A DNA stretch of 64,000 nt. Origin: Strigops habroptila. Taxonomy: Eukaryota; Chordata; Aves; Psittaciformes; Psittacidae. Shown here piece by piece: positions 38,401 to 50,090 of this stretch. Every line of letters begins with the position of its first letter. Within the stretch, counting starts at the first letter, position 1. Both the position numbers and the translations under genes were made by a program. The notes below the pieces were generated by a model. That model worked only from the letters and a program-made list of their open reading frames with translations, was not told the DNA's origin and did no database searches. Location of the stretch: contig NC_044288.2 of assembly GCF_004027225.2 (NCBI RefSeq), positions 14,642,744 to 14,706,743 on the forward strand. The letters are read 5' to 3'.

Positions 38401-41400
38401 ATCTTCCAGAGATCACAAAGCCAAACCTAGTAGCTGTTTACTGCAGCTCTCAGAACTTTACAAGTGCAGCCCATAACAATGAAATGCATGGCTTGGGGGG
38501 AGAGCTAAATCAGGCTCCTAGCACAGACTGAAAGGTTGTTCTACAGATATGTTTGTCACTGCAAGTAATGGCTGTGAAGCAAACAAAGGGGAGTGCAGCT
38601 GATGTTTAACTGCCACTGTACAGCCAGTAAGATACTTCTGCCTCTCGTCTGGAAGCTTACACGGGGGACAGGTTTTTCGTCTCTTTGCTAGCACATCATA
38701 AACATCAGTTTCCCCCACATATGCCCCTTTTCCACTCTGTTTCTTTCTTACTGTGTGTGGTAGGGAATACAGTTTCAGGATGGAGCTCTAGATTTATAAT
38801 CATTAAATTTCCATTCATGTTTTCGGTGAAAACACTAGTTTGCATGTATCAGAGCAGCAGCTTGCAAGAGCATAATCACTTTGTGTGTATGTAAAAATGC
38901 AGATATATGTATACACACAGGTATACATGCCACAAATACAAACAAGCATCCGTCTGCTATACCTCTCTAGAGCTTCTGGTCTGAAGAGAACATGGATTTT
39001 CCTGTGTATTTGTCTTCTTCACACTGTCTTGTAAAGACAGTGCAATGATTTGATTTGCTTAGAGTAACAGGAAGACACGAAGAACACATGGGGTATGAAG
39101 GAAAATAAGCAATTGTCTTTACGTTTTGTCTATATATATACCATTAGCTTCACACCAAACATGACTCACTGGCAGCAGGTGTCCTGCTGTTATGTTAGGC
39201 AGATTAGTAATGACTCAGAAGGGGCTGCTCTCCCTATATGGCATCCCCCAGGGAAGCTAAAAATAGTTCAGAGACTTCCAGCAAAGTAAAAGTATTTGTG
39301 GGCTTTGAACGAAGTCTGCTTCTGAAGGTAAGAATCAGAGCTGAGCTGTTTAATCTGCCAGTCCTCCTTCTTTATTTCTTGTTTTTTTCCTGTGTGAAGC
39401 TTGCCTTGGCAGTTGATCGGCAAATGTTATCTGGCACAAGGCTAGGAGTTCGGAATTATAAGCAGTTGCTTTCTGTGTTTGTGGAAACAGGGTGGGGATT
39501 GACCAGTTAAAAGAAATCAGTGTAACAGAGAGCATTTGCAGCTGAGGCAGAGACAACAGAGGAATGTGTCTCAGTTAGAAATAGTTGCTTTTTTTTTTCC
39601 TTTCTTTTTTTTTCCTCTCTCAGTTGCTGGAGAATCTGAACTGCATATGAGCAATCACAGCATGTGACTCTGCTCTGAGTAGCAGGAAAGCTATTGCTGG
39701 CAGTTACACCCACCATGAAACAAGTCCAGTAAGCAAAGTCCTCTGCAAAGTTATTGTGGCAGCAGAATACGAAAAGAGAGGAACTGTTTGTATTTCTGAG
39801 ATATGTGCAAATCGGGGTGCTACGTGCGCTCCATGGAAGCGTGGCTGGGGAGACTTTCCAGCCTTGTTGCTAAATGCATATCAAACATGCTGATAGGCAG
39901 ACTACTGCCTAAAAGAAACAAATACTGTTTCAGATGAAAACTGTGGAGGATAATTTCATGTATGTGTGTATCTGCATGCATCCACATCTGCATATATGCA
40001 GGGAGGTTATGAGTTGCTGGGCTGCAGACAAGCCCCCCAAGCCTTGCATTGAGCCAGCACCTATATGGGTTTGCAAGCACAGAAATGGAGATGTAAGGGC
40101 TAAGTCACACTTCTGAAAAATGAGATACAAGGGCTGCTCGTTACACCAGAATAACCTCACAGGCCGTGATGGATTTCCTCTGATTTTTCAAGTGGCATCA
40201 CCAATATTGATAACAAGTGACTTTGGTGTTGTGGAAACCATATAAAAACCTGACAGCCTTGCAGAGGGAATCTCTGAGGACAACGGTGTGCACGGTATAC
40301 CTGCATGGGCATCTTCACCAAAGGCTGCCACCCCCTGGCTCTAAGCCCCAGGGAATAAAGAATTTCTGTATGTGTCTCCTTTCCTGCCCCGTTTAGTGCT
40401 GGTTTTGGCAAATGAGTTCTAGAGGGGTGAGCGTGTCCAGGGACTGGCTGTGGAGGTGATGCAACTTTGATCATCGCAGGGCTCCTGCTGCTTGAGCTCC
40501 AGCTATAGGTATTGGGAGCCCATCAATGGCATGGCTTGCATACCTGGGCAATTCCTTGAATTAGTACCAATTCCCAGCTGGGCCAGTAACTCTCTCGGCT
40601 GGAATGGGGAAGGAAGGGGACCAGAAAACAGCACAAGCAGTCTAATTTTATCTCCCTGATGTTAGGCCAGCTTCCGCTAACATCCGTGTCAACAGCAAAA
40701 CCAACATTAATTTGAGTGGGAAAAGGACTGAACCCAAATTAATATATGCTGGCCTGTGTAATTATCTTTATTGGCTGATGGGGAAGGAAGACTTTACTCA
40801 CTCAATGCATTTCTATGGCTGCCTGGCTGTGCTCCAGTGATGTACCAGCCTGTGAGCAGACGGGCTGGAAGTGTATCCCTTCACGAGGGGCTGTAATTCA
40901 CTGTCATCCCCAAATGATTAAATCCTGCTTATTTCAAACAGGCAGGTAATGGAGCAACACCCACAAATATGGTGGGTAGGATTTAGCTCCAGGTGCTTGT
41001 GGAAAAACTTTTTCTATTGAGTGCAAAGTTCGAAATCCTAATCCCTGTGAATGGCTATAGAGGAGAGGATGTTGATTTTAGCGGGTGTTAAACACTGCAT
41101 TTCTAGACTGGTAAAAAGAGTGAAGATTGAAGAAAATGGCAATATGCTCAGAAGCACAAGGTGACAGATCAGCTTTGCTAAGTGCTAGGGATGGACACAG
41201 AGTAAAGAGAAATCCTATTTGGCAGCACAGAGAATCTGCTGGATTTGGCAGTCTGAAGCCTACTCTACGATAATTGTTTTCTTCTCCAGTAAACCAATAT
41301 ATTGATTAGGATAAGCAGAAAGGATCAGTCCCGACGGAGCTCTGCAGTGCATTTTACCACTCTGCTTAGTTCAAATGGTCATGGTTGGTATTCTTGTGTT

Positions 41401-44400
41401 TTCCTCTGCTGAGCGAACTGGGTATGACAGGAGACAATGTAATTTCGGGGTTTGTCCTCTTTCTGAAAATGAATTGCCACATGTAATTTCATATGCTCGG
41501 ACTTGCATATTTATGGGGAGTCCCAAAATCTAATTTCCATTGTGCCAGCTCCTGTTTAGCACAGCCTTAATTTTGCAACTTTTAAATAACTTCTGTTGAC
41601 AAAACAATATTGTGGGATATTGAAACAAAGCAGACACTCCCAGCATTCTTCCTGGGAGCACACCCCGATATTATCTTAGTGATAGTGACCGGTTAAAGCA
41701 ATGTAGGTCCAAGATGGAATAGAAATGTGGAGTTGTTCCTGATCCTTGCGCGGACTCTCCAATGCTCTTGAATCTCCCTTTTTTGCTACGAGGCGGTGCA
41801 CAAATGATCTGCAATTGAGAGGATTCTCTAGCTTGTTTTCTGCTCTTAATAATAATGGCAAGGATATCAAGATGCAAACCATGCCAGGCAAGCTCATAGG
41901 AAGGAGGCCACCATAGTAGATGCTGTCAGTAATCTTCCTGCAAAGACTATAGTGATTCTTTGGGCTGGTCTTCTTTAGCTGGCCATCTGCTTTGCATTCC
42001 CTGTTGGTGCTTCAGTTTGGATCTCCGGTTTGTTTGTCATTTCAGTCTCCCACTTTATTATTTCCAGAGCCAAGTGAACTGCTGCCAACGCCAATGCAGT
42101 GAGATTGCATTGTGAGCTTTGCGACATGGTATACTTTCCTCTTTATCTTGAAGCCTCAGCTCCTGGAATTAGTTGGTTATGTTAGAATCCCAGCATTCAT
42201 TTAAAAGGAAAAAAAAAAGAAAAGTGGATCTCTGCTCCTCATGAACTAAGGAAAAAGCTTGGAAAAAAGGGATCCCTGAAGACTTAGCAATCACAAGCCA
42301 AATAAAAGGAGGCTTTTTTTTTGCTTCTCCCTGCCCCAACATCAGGCTGTTTTACAATCATCCTATTTCTGAGTCTCTCCCAGTTTTTGAGTGCTGGGTG
42401 CTGGCAAACCTGAGTAGCAGCTGTTCATTTCTAAAGGCAGGGAAAATAAGTAGAGTTATCTCTAACAGGAAAAGTTACTTTATCTTTGTCTGCGCTGCCT
42501 TTTTCTCTGCCCCTGCAGCACACTCCTGCCTGTGGTCAGCACAGCACTGGGAACCCATTGCAGCAGCTCAGGGAGCAGCTCACATCTCACTAAGTCCCAG
42601 TGAGAAACGGGAGGACAAGACGTCGTGTTACCAGAACTGTGATACCCTTGAGGTCAGGAGCGGCAGCTGCTGCTATCGCTGACCCCATAACTTTAAATAA
42701 TTTTAGCTATGGATGTACAGCATTTCTGTGCTCATGGCTCATCTGAAATGTGATTAGGGCTTGCCCAGTTCTGGGGTGGAGGCTGTCACTCTTTCCCCAG
42801 CATGGGGATATATTTGGGATGCAATTACTAGAGCTGGGAAGAGTTCATCATTTATATATCAGTTTGCCTAGAATACTGTTTTCTTACTTTTATTTTTGTG
42901 CAGGAAAAGAGATGACACTTAAGACTGATTTTAACAAAATATGTTTGCTGGTCTGGATTTTTCATCACGCTGGGCTGGGGCCTTAGGGAAACATACTTGC
43001 TTTTATTGCTTTTTTCTGGTAACTAAATGGAATTAGCATTCCCTGCCATTGCTGGCCAACTGGATCCAGTGCAAGTCAGTGCAAATGAAGGACAACAACT
43101 GTCATGAATCTGCAGCAGGAAAGTATTAAAAATTAAAAGAACAACAAAAAAGAACATGAACAGCCATAGGTCACATTTGTTGCTGGTCTGATGATGGAAG
43201 TGATGGTGCTTGATACTTCCCAGTTTTGCTGATGTGCTTTTATTTTCTTTTGGTCTGTCAAATTTCTTCAGTACTTCCACTGTTATTTGTAGCTGGAGAT
43301 GACATGAAGACAAACATTTTCCATGTAACCTACTGCACATGGAAGAAGTGCATGTACAGAGGCGTCTAGATAGGGCGGGATCTTTGTGCCCTTTCTACAT
43401 CCTGTTAAAAAGCACTCCTATTATTCACAGGCTCTTCAGATGGGCAAGAAAACCACTTCACCAGGCCTTCAAACTGTGTGATGCTGAGGTGGAAGAAAGA
43501 AACTTCTTGTTAGTTAATCAGATTTTCTTTTATACTTAATCTTATCTGGTGCTGTTCTATCAATACTGAGGTTCACTGGTGCCGTAGCAACTCATCAGTC
43601 ACAGAGCATCAAGAGTTAGTTGGGGACTTCTAAACTTCTGTAAGAACTCTGCAAGAATTCTGCCAATGATTAACTTTATAGTCTAGTAGTAACAACTCAA
43701 CGAAATTGTCAGAAGCAACCGCTCTGATTTGTGCATCCATACTCCTGTTGAAGTTGCTCCAGGGTTCATCAGTAATCATTCCTCTTCCTCAGCAAAGAAA
43801 AAAAAACCCAAACCAAGTCCCTAACCTGGAGAGAGGGAAGGAGATCTGAAACAGGGTAAATTGTCAGCTTAGGTTTTGTTTTTTAACTGTACCTCTTGCT
43901 TAATGTCATTTAATTGGGAACTGATTTTACAAACCTCCAATGAACCAAACCTGGCACTTCATTGTAATTTTAAGGGAAGCAAGGGGCCTGGACTCACGGA
44001 GAGGAGGGAAGAGCAGCAAGTGGGCATGTGATGGACAAGTTCTCCACGAATACAAGTATGAGCTGTCCTAGTAACCAATAGCTACTGAGTATACTGTAAA
44101 TTCTTTCAGTTTTCTACCTTGATCCTTAGCTCCAGAATAAAACGTGGAAGGAAAGCACTCATTGCCATCTGGTAAAACCAAAGCATTTGCATATAGTGGC
44201 AAAACAACCAACTTTTTAAGGCAGAAAAAAACATTTCTACTGATCTCATCTCCAACACATGAAACTCAAAGGGAAAATTAGCTGCCTTGCTGCTGAAGCC
44301 TTTGCACCACACGCAGGGTAGTTGAGTGCTGGGATGATGCTCGGCAGGTGAGGCACCTTGGGACCAGCTGGACCAAAGGGATGGAATGTTGAGGGTATGT

Positions 44401-44559
44401 CAGTGCAGCCAGATCAGGAGGAGTTGCTCAGGATGAAATGAACACTAAGCCTTGCTTTAGTTTTTCTGGATCCTTTGGAAAAACTGCACTGGTTTATCTT
44501 AGCCCTCTTGAGGGTAGCAAGGAAGGATGTCCTGGAAGTGCTGTCCTGTGCTAGCTGTG
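35431..44559. other. Gene-free stretch upstream of the CpG island
   Basis: No exon recognised. Around 37325-37400 there are faint words like a sauropsid palindromic repeat. Near 42140-42180 GCCTCAGCTCCTGGAATTAG resembles an old amniote repeat I cannot name. A short A/C run lies at 43799-43816. All open frames are near chance length. Confidence 0.4.
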
Positions 44560-44696
44560 CTCGGGTCCGGCCAGATCCCAGGGGGTGCGTGTGCTGCACA
44601 TCGAGGTTGCTGCCGGCTGTTTCCCCCGGAGCCCCCGTCTTGGAGAAAAGGGCCACTTGGTTGTTGGCCGCAGTCTCCTTCGCTAAAAGGCTTTGG

Positions 44697-44940
44697 TAGG
44701 GAGATAGATGGGAAAAAGGAGGAGGAGAAAAAACATACAAAAAGGAGGAACGGAGAAGAAATGTGGGGGAAAGGGGAGAGGTGGTGGGAAAAGGGAGGCG
44801 CTAAAAATGGGGATGGAAAAATGTGAGGGAATGGCGAGAAGGGGAAAAATAAGGAAACGGGAGTAAAGGGGAGGGGGGAGAAAGGAGAAAAGTGGGTGAA
44901 TGCAAAAAGACATAAAGGGAGGAAAAAGAAACCCAAAACA
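44697..44940. repeat. Polypurine (A/G) tract abutting the CpG island
   Basis: About 240 bp almost entirely A and G on the plus strand, built from GGAAA, GGGGAG, AAAGG and similar words with few pyrimidine interruptions. It ends where the CpG-rich sequence starts. Such tracts can form triplex (H-DNA) structures and are common near promoters; that function here is inference. On the minus strand it creates a low-complexity Phe/Pro/Ser frame, which contributes to a spurious 386-codon ORF (44499-45659). Confidence 0.8.
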
Positions 44941-44984
44941 CAGGCGGGGAGCGCGGAGTCGCTCCCGCTGTGAGCAGCCGGTGC

Positions 44985-45045
44985 GGTGGGGCCGGGCGGG
45001 GCGGGATGGGGCGGGCACAGCCGGTCCCAGTCCCGCCCCCCCTTC
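44985..45045 (+). promoter_or_regulatory. GC-box (Sp1-type) core promoter cluster
   Basis: Sp1-type sites are visible as GGGCGGGGCGGG at 44995-45005, GGGGCGGG at 45008-45015 and CCCGCCCC at 45032-45039. No TATA box or CCAAT box is visible at suitable distance. A dispersed transcription start downstream, roughly 45040-45100, fits this type of promoter, but the start site cannot be read from sequence. Confidence 0.6.
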
Positions 45046-45059
45046 CCCTCCCTCCTGTT

Positions 45060-45232
45060 CACCCCCCCCACAGCGGGGCCAGGGCGCCGCGGCCGCGTGT
45101 CGGAGGCGGCGCGGCTCGCGATGCGGCGTGAGGCAGCGCCGCGCCCCCGCTGCCGGAGGAGCCGCTCCGTCGCCGGCCCCGCGCTCCCGCCGGCATGATC
45201 TCCTGAGGGGCCGCGCCCGCCCCGCCGCACGG
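45060..45232 (+). other. Putative first exon (mostly or wholly 5' UTR) of an unidentified gene
   Basis: GC-rich sequence inside the CpG island ends at CACGG followed by GTGAGTGCC (GT at 45233-45234), a near-consensus vertebrate splice donor. There is no ACTCAC or ACTTAC, the donor complement, in the island's left flank, so plus-strand transcription is favoured. The exon contains only short frames (ATG at 45121 with 25 codons, and ATG at 45195 with 3 codons), so the main start codon probably lies in a later exon beyond or deep inside the intron. The left boundary is a guess. I could not recognise the gene from this leader. Confidence 0.55.
45121..45206 (+). other. Two overlapping upstream ORFs in the putative leader
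   Basis: uORF1 is ATG at 45121 to TGA at 45196-45198, an Arg/Pro-rich 25-residue peptide (MRREAAPRPRC...). uORF2 is ATG ATC TCC TGA at 45195-45206, a three-residue ORF whose ATG overlaps the uORF1 stop in the tetranucleotide ATGA. If the exon is transcribed from upstream of 45121, both would precede the main ORF, and such arrangements usually lower or regulate translation. Seen: the frames. Inferred: that they are in the mRNA. Confidence 0.4.
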
Positions 45233-45442
45233 GTGAGTGCCGCGGCTCGCCCAGCGCCGCTCCCGCACTTGGCGGAGTTTCGGGGTCTGAGCGGCTCTGC
45301 GCTCCGCGGAGGAGCCGCGACCCTTCGGGGTAGCTCCGTGTGTGCGTTCCCGATGGGAAAAGTGGCTCTGTGCAGCGGGAGAGCGCTGCCTGGCGCTCCG
45401 GAATGCTCGGCCGAGCTTTGCCCGGAGGGATGCGCGGTGTCT

Positions 45443-45473
45443 GGGGGGGTGACGGGGCTCCCGCGGGGAAGGG
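45443..45473 (+). other. G-quadruplex motif in early intron 1
   Basis: Four G runs (7, 4, 4 and 3) separated by loops of 4, 7 and 2 bases satisfy the G3+N1-7 pattern on the non-template strand about 210 bp after the splice donor. With positive GC skew this favours R-loop formation; actual structure is inference. Confidence 0.6.
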
Positions 45474-45651
45474 ACTTGTGGAAGTGACCCGGGGGTGCCC
45501 GGCAGGACCGGGCTGATTCGCCGAGCGTTCAGAGCGTGCTGCGGAGAGGGGAATCCGGCGCCTATGGAGCAGCCGGTGAAACCAGGCAGAGATGTAGCTG
45601 AATCGGGGAAAAAAAAGCGGTGGAAGCATCCGGCTGGGCGAGAGATGCGGT

Positions 45652-45677
45652 GGGGTCACCGGGCGGGTACCGGGGGG
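45652..45677 (+). other. Second G-quadruplex motif in early intron 1
   Basis: G runs of 4, 3, 3 and 6 with loops of 5, 1 and 4 bases (GGGG TCACC GGG C GGG TACC GGGGGG). Same strand as the first motif, near the right edge of the CpG island. Confidence 0.6.
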
Positions 45678-45780
45678 ACGGCCAACAGGTGCCGGGGGAG
45701 GCTCCTGAGCCCGGCCGTTCCTGCGGAAGCTCCGGGAGGTGCGAACTTAAGGATACGAGACGCTGCTTGTATGGGAGGGT

Positions 45781-47040
45781 AAAGCCCAGGTGTGCCCTGT
45801 ACTGATTACTGTTTTTTTCCGGTTGGGAAAATGTATCCAGTAACAAAAACTTTCTAAGAGAAGTAATGGGTTCTGAACGCGGAGCTGCTTTCCCGGAGTG
45901 TTACGGAATTTCACAGGCTTGTTTGTTGTATTGACAGCACATTTAATTTTCTGGTGGTCGTCTCGGGGAGTAGCTAATACTGCAGAAAATGCGTTTTGGT
46001 CTACCAGCAGTAACAATGTTCATTGAAGTGCCTTTGCTTTAGCATTTATAAATTTCACATATAATGCATACAAGGCAAAAAAAGTGAGCTGGAAATATAC
46101 ATCAGCCTATGAAAAGGTATAAAGCCCGTGGCCCCAAGTACTTCTTGTTAAGTCAACTTTTAGAACAGCTTCTCTCTAGACAGCAATTCCCATTTTTCAA
46201 GGGGAGAGAGGATGGGTGCAATCGAATTGTCCAAATTAAGTCAAAATGAATTGCTTAATATTTAGAGGGGTTGATATATGAACCATTAAATCAACACTTA
46301 CAGAGTGTCTCATTGGAAAGAAAAATGAACATCCCTCAGTTGTGTGCTGGGTAGAACAGGTCAGCCGGCGCCGTTCCGGCATCAGCGTGCTGAACGGAGT
46401 CCTCCTCCTGCTGACGGGTGTATTTGCTCCGTGACATTACCGAGGGGTAGGAACAAGCTCTCCTGCTCCGTGTAATGAGGAGTAGCATCTGCTATAAGTG
46501 ACCATAACTGTCCCAGCTTCCTCTCAAAGGAGAGAAATTCTGGTTATATTTCATTAGGCATAAATTAACATAATTCCATTGACTTCTCATGTGGATGTGT
46601 ATCTGTTGAGAATCCACTCCTATATTTCAGAATACTTTTTCCTTTTTTTTTTTTTTTTTCTTTTTTTCCCCCCGAGGAAGAGCTATGTTTTTGAATGCCA
46701 GTTTGAGGTAAAAATTATACTGATAAATGGAAAAATGAGAGTCATCATTTTGAAACAAGCCAGACAAGATCCCTTATAGTAAAAGCTCTTTTGAGAGCAG
46801 AACCTCTCAGTTATACAGTGCATGAGCTCTGCTTGTCAACCCTCTGAGTAGCACAGGTACAGCTCTTGCAGTAGTCTGGAAAATTACCTTTGTCTTTGCC
46901 CCTTGAAGTCCTTTGAAATTCTTGTGCTGGAGTGATGTTGACAACAACTGAGGATGTTGACTTTATCCTTATTGTGCCTTCTGGAAACTTCCAACACTTT
47001 GAAGCATTACGGATCATATGCCCCTGATGTTTTTCATTTG
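45781..47040. other. Early intron 1, gene-free
   Basis: AT-rich DNA following the CpG island. It contains an isolated cluster of nine CpGs in about 80 bp at 46364-46442, and a long pyrimidine run at 46636-46670. No exon recognised. Confidence 0.45.
46636..46670. repeat. Poly-T/poly-pyrimidine tract
   Basis: A nearly pure T run (about 19 consecutive Ts in the middle, then CTTTTTTTCCCCCC). It is simple sequence; no retroposed gene or SINE body is visible beside it on the complementary strand. Confidence 0.85.
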
Positions 47041-47066
47041 CACCTCTTTGCTTTTGCAGGTAACTT
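47041..47066 (+). promoter_or_regulatory. Candidate recursive (ratcheting) splice site in intron 1
   Basis: A pyrimidine-rich run, CACCTCTTTGCTTTTGCAG, is joined directly to GTAACT: AG at 47058-47059 and GT at 47060-47061. An acceptor fused to a donor with no exon between is the signature of recursive splice sites, known in Drosophila and in long vertebrate introns. Its location about 1.8 kb after the putative exon 1 donor, in an intron of at least 18.7 kb, fits. It could also be a chance AGGT. Confidence 0.35.
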
Positions 47067-50000
47067 AGCTAATTTTGCTGAAAGCTTTTTAAAACTTAAG
47101 GAGTGACAGCTCTTTTGTTTTGTGCATTCAAACAATATTACAAAGAGGAAATTATGGAGAGACTTTTATTTTTTTAAATGCTCAGAGAAACAGATAATCC
47201 AGTCTCCAGCTGAAGGTGGGATTGTAAATTGACTCATGACTTGAGAAAGCTCCTTGCCTACGTTTCATTTGGCCAACAGAGAGAATCTGTATGAAGCCTT
47301 CAGACAGGCAGGGCCATTTATTCAGCTGTTTATAATTATATATATAGAAGTGTGTTACATAAGGATGTCTGTTGCTCTTTATCTAAGGTGACGTGTGTGG
47401 ACACAATCCGCGTGTGTGCGGATCCCTCAGGTGATGGGTTATTAGGTGGGTGCAGCAGAAGTTGCTTGAATGCATTGGGAGCTTTATGTGATGTGTAATG
47501 AAGCAGATGGACACGTAGGTGCGTTTCCCTCACGGGAGAGATTGTGGATCTGCAAACGCCTTTAGATAGTGTCTGATGGTGGTGTGCATTCTCCAAGTGT
47601 TTTGCCATTCTTAAGGGCCGGGGTAGCTGTGGGTATTTTTGAGCACCAGCAGTGCCTGGTTAGACCAGTCTTTGCTTGCTTCTAATCATCCTCAAGAATA
47701 AAAGAAGTAAAAAAGTTTTTCTGAAAACCTCCCATGCCTCATAAGGTTACCCTGCTGCTTCTGTTTCCTTGCTTTCTATTTTTCTTTGAAATCATAATGC
47801 ATTTCTTTAGTTCTTTTGATAAAGACTTGAACTCAGGCTTGCTGGGAAGTGGTCACTCTATGCTGAGAAAGTGCTGGTACTTTATTGACGTATTTTGGGA
47901 ATGCTGGAGAAAAATATAAAAGATTCACTTGCATTGATTAAAGCCTCCAGGGCAATCTTCTAACACTGCAGTTCTCTAGGTGAATAATTAATTTTCTCCA
48001 TTGTCTACTCCTGCTTTTATTTCATTTGTGAGAATTTCAGGCTCTGTTATCAGTTTACATCAAGTCTTTTAGGTGTGCTTGAAGAGGGAAGTAGCTCAGT
48101 CTAAAAGCTCACCCATATGATCGCCCTTGGAGTCCATTTGTCTCCAGCCACCAGTAGATATGCCTGGATAACATTGGCCCCCCCTGAACAGTAAGAGAGG
48201 CAGGATTCACGCCAGCCCATGGTTCCTCACCCGGGAAATGTTTCCTGAGTGATTGTATTAAAAATAATTAACAGCTACCTCGACGCTTTTCCGGAGGTTT
48301 TGGCAAGATAGCACTTTAGCTGCAGCTTAATGATGAACTTTGATTTATTAGATAACTGAAAATGTTTCAATTTTTGGATATGGAGTGGAAGCGCAGGAGC
48401 TTTCTGTATTTCACCTGCAGCTTTCCGGCACGACATGCAGCTAACAGCTTGTCTCTCATTGATTTTAATAAGAGATTTTTGCTGAATATGCCTGGAGTAG
48501 TTTGAAAACATACTGTTACTTCTTTTTTTGGGCAGTATGTTACTAAACGCAGTAACGAATTTTGCAATGCCTTTTAAAATAACTTTATACAAGTATAATT
48601 CTTGTATCGGTGAGTTTTCCGTGTGAATTCTGTGCTTTCTTCCCCTCTACCTCAATCAGCTGTGCTTAATAACAGTTCACCTGGATGTGGCTTGTATCTG
48701 ACTTGTTTTGAAATGGTTCAGAAGTATCCCCTTGACATTGCCAGGCAGTGGGTCACGCTTGAAATCTTGCCATTGTGGTGTGAAGCCTTTTCTTATTTTC
48801 TTTTATTTCCCCCACCCACACCTTGATTTCTGACACATTTTTAGCTGCTGTTCTGTTGAATTTGAGTAGAGGCAGTGAAATGGATTTGTTGGGGTGTTTT
48901 TTTGTGGTTTGTGGGGTTTATTTTTTCCTTTCAGAAATGGGGGATTTGGCTTTTCATTGGAGGTGGAGCACTAAGGTGATTATCTCCTCCTCTTCTTAGC
49001 AAGGAAAGATACCGGTTCCTCATGGAGGTCAAACCTTTATGAAATCTCAGCATCACCACTCAGTTTAGCCAGAGAATCTGACACAGACGCTGGGGTTGTA
49101 TTATTTTTATTTTTTAATGTAATGATGGTGTTAAGAATCTGGTGCTGCACAGAAAGCTCCCTGAATCTAATGTGTTGGAAAGGGGTAGGCTGGTAGCATT
49201 GGGTTATGGTAATATTCCTATTATTGCCCCTCTTTGTCCCAAGGGAACAGTAGGGTTTGTTAGGTTGGAGAACTACCATGAATGGAGAAGAGCAGTGCTG
49301 GGACCATGTCTAGGGAGATGTCCACTGCTGGGATGCGCCAAGATTTGCTAGGGTCACCCCAGCAGCTGAAATGTTGGTGTAGTGTTTTTACGGAAGATGT
49401 GAGTGATAAGACAGGCTCGTTTCTTTTCTGAAAGTGTGGCAGCCAGGGATAACCATTAAGTTAAAATGTCTCCTGCCTTCTCTGGAGGTTTGTCTGGTCT
49501 GTAGCTGTTGTTGGCCATTGGCTGATGTACTGGTTTCGTTGCGTGAGCAGGTATTTGTCCCATGGGAGCTTGTGCCAGCGCAGGTACAGCTCTGCAGACC
49601 TGTGCTCAACCCTGAGTTCTTCCACGGTGGGTGGCAGCTACAGCCTGGGCTTGGTGGTCATCAGTGTGGGGCTGAGCATATCTCTGTGCCTGGCTGTTCC
49701 CCTTTTTTCTGGTGTTAGCCTGAGAAATAAAGTTTGTTCCTTGCAATACTGCTGTGACTGAAGGACCTCTTGCTGCAAGGCAGCTCTATTATTCTCTGTA
49801 GTGCTTGGATTGCTCAGCAGAGGGAGAACAGACCGTATTCACAAGGCACCCAAAAATGCCAGCAGACACATCGCTCCGACTGGCTGTGAGGAAAGGAGTC
49901 CCAAAGCCACCCCCCCACTGGGTTTTTTTTTTCCCTCTTCACGTCTTGTTTTGAAGCTCAGAGCCAAGCTGTGATTTTTCACCTCTTGATCAAAAGTAGC

Positions 50001-50090
50001 TGCCTCAGTTTGTAGGTTAATGGACTATTTCAAATGTCAGAGCAGGATAGAAAATCCAAGAAGCCAAAAAATCTTGTGAATCCAACTGCT

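Larger units (their letters stand above)
44940..45760. promoter_or_regulatory. CpG island
   Basis: Composition changes abruptly from AT-rich to GC-rich with dense CpG (for example GGCGGCGCGGCTCGCG near 45104-45120 and GCCGCGGCCGCG near 45088-45099), then returns to AT-rich by about 45780. A weaker CpG shoulder begins near 44560. It is the only such island in the window. Unmethylated islands of this size mark housekeeping or developmental promoters in vertebrates. The C-rich left half and G-rich right half suggest transcription towards higher coordinates. Confidence 0.9.

Noticed and set aside
44900..45487. 195-codon plus-strand open frame across the CpG island
   Set aside because: Composition-driven absence of stops; it reads straight through the likely promoter and the splice donor at 45233, and no family is recognisable.
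44499..45659. 386-codon minus-strand open frame
   Set aside because: It spans the polypyrimidine complement of the purine tract and the CpG island, where stop codons are rare by composition. The peptide is Pro/Ser/Phe/Arg low-complexity with no domain, and it runs antisense to the inferred exon.
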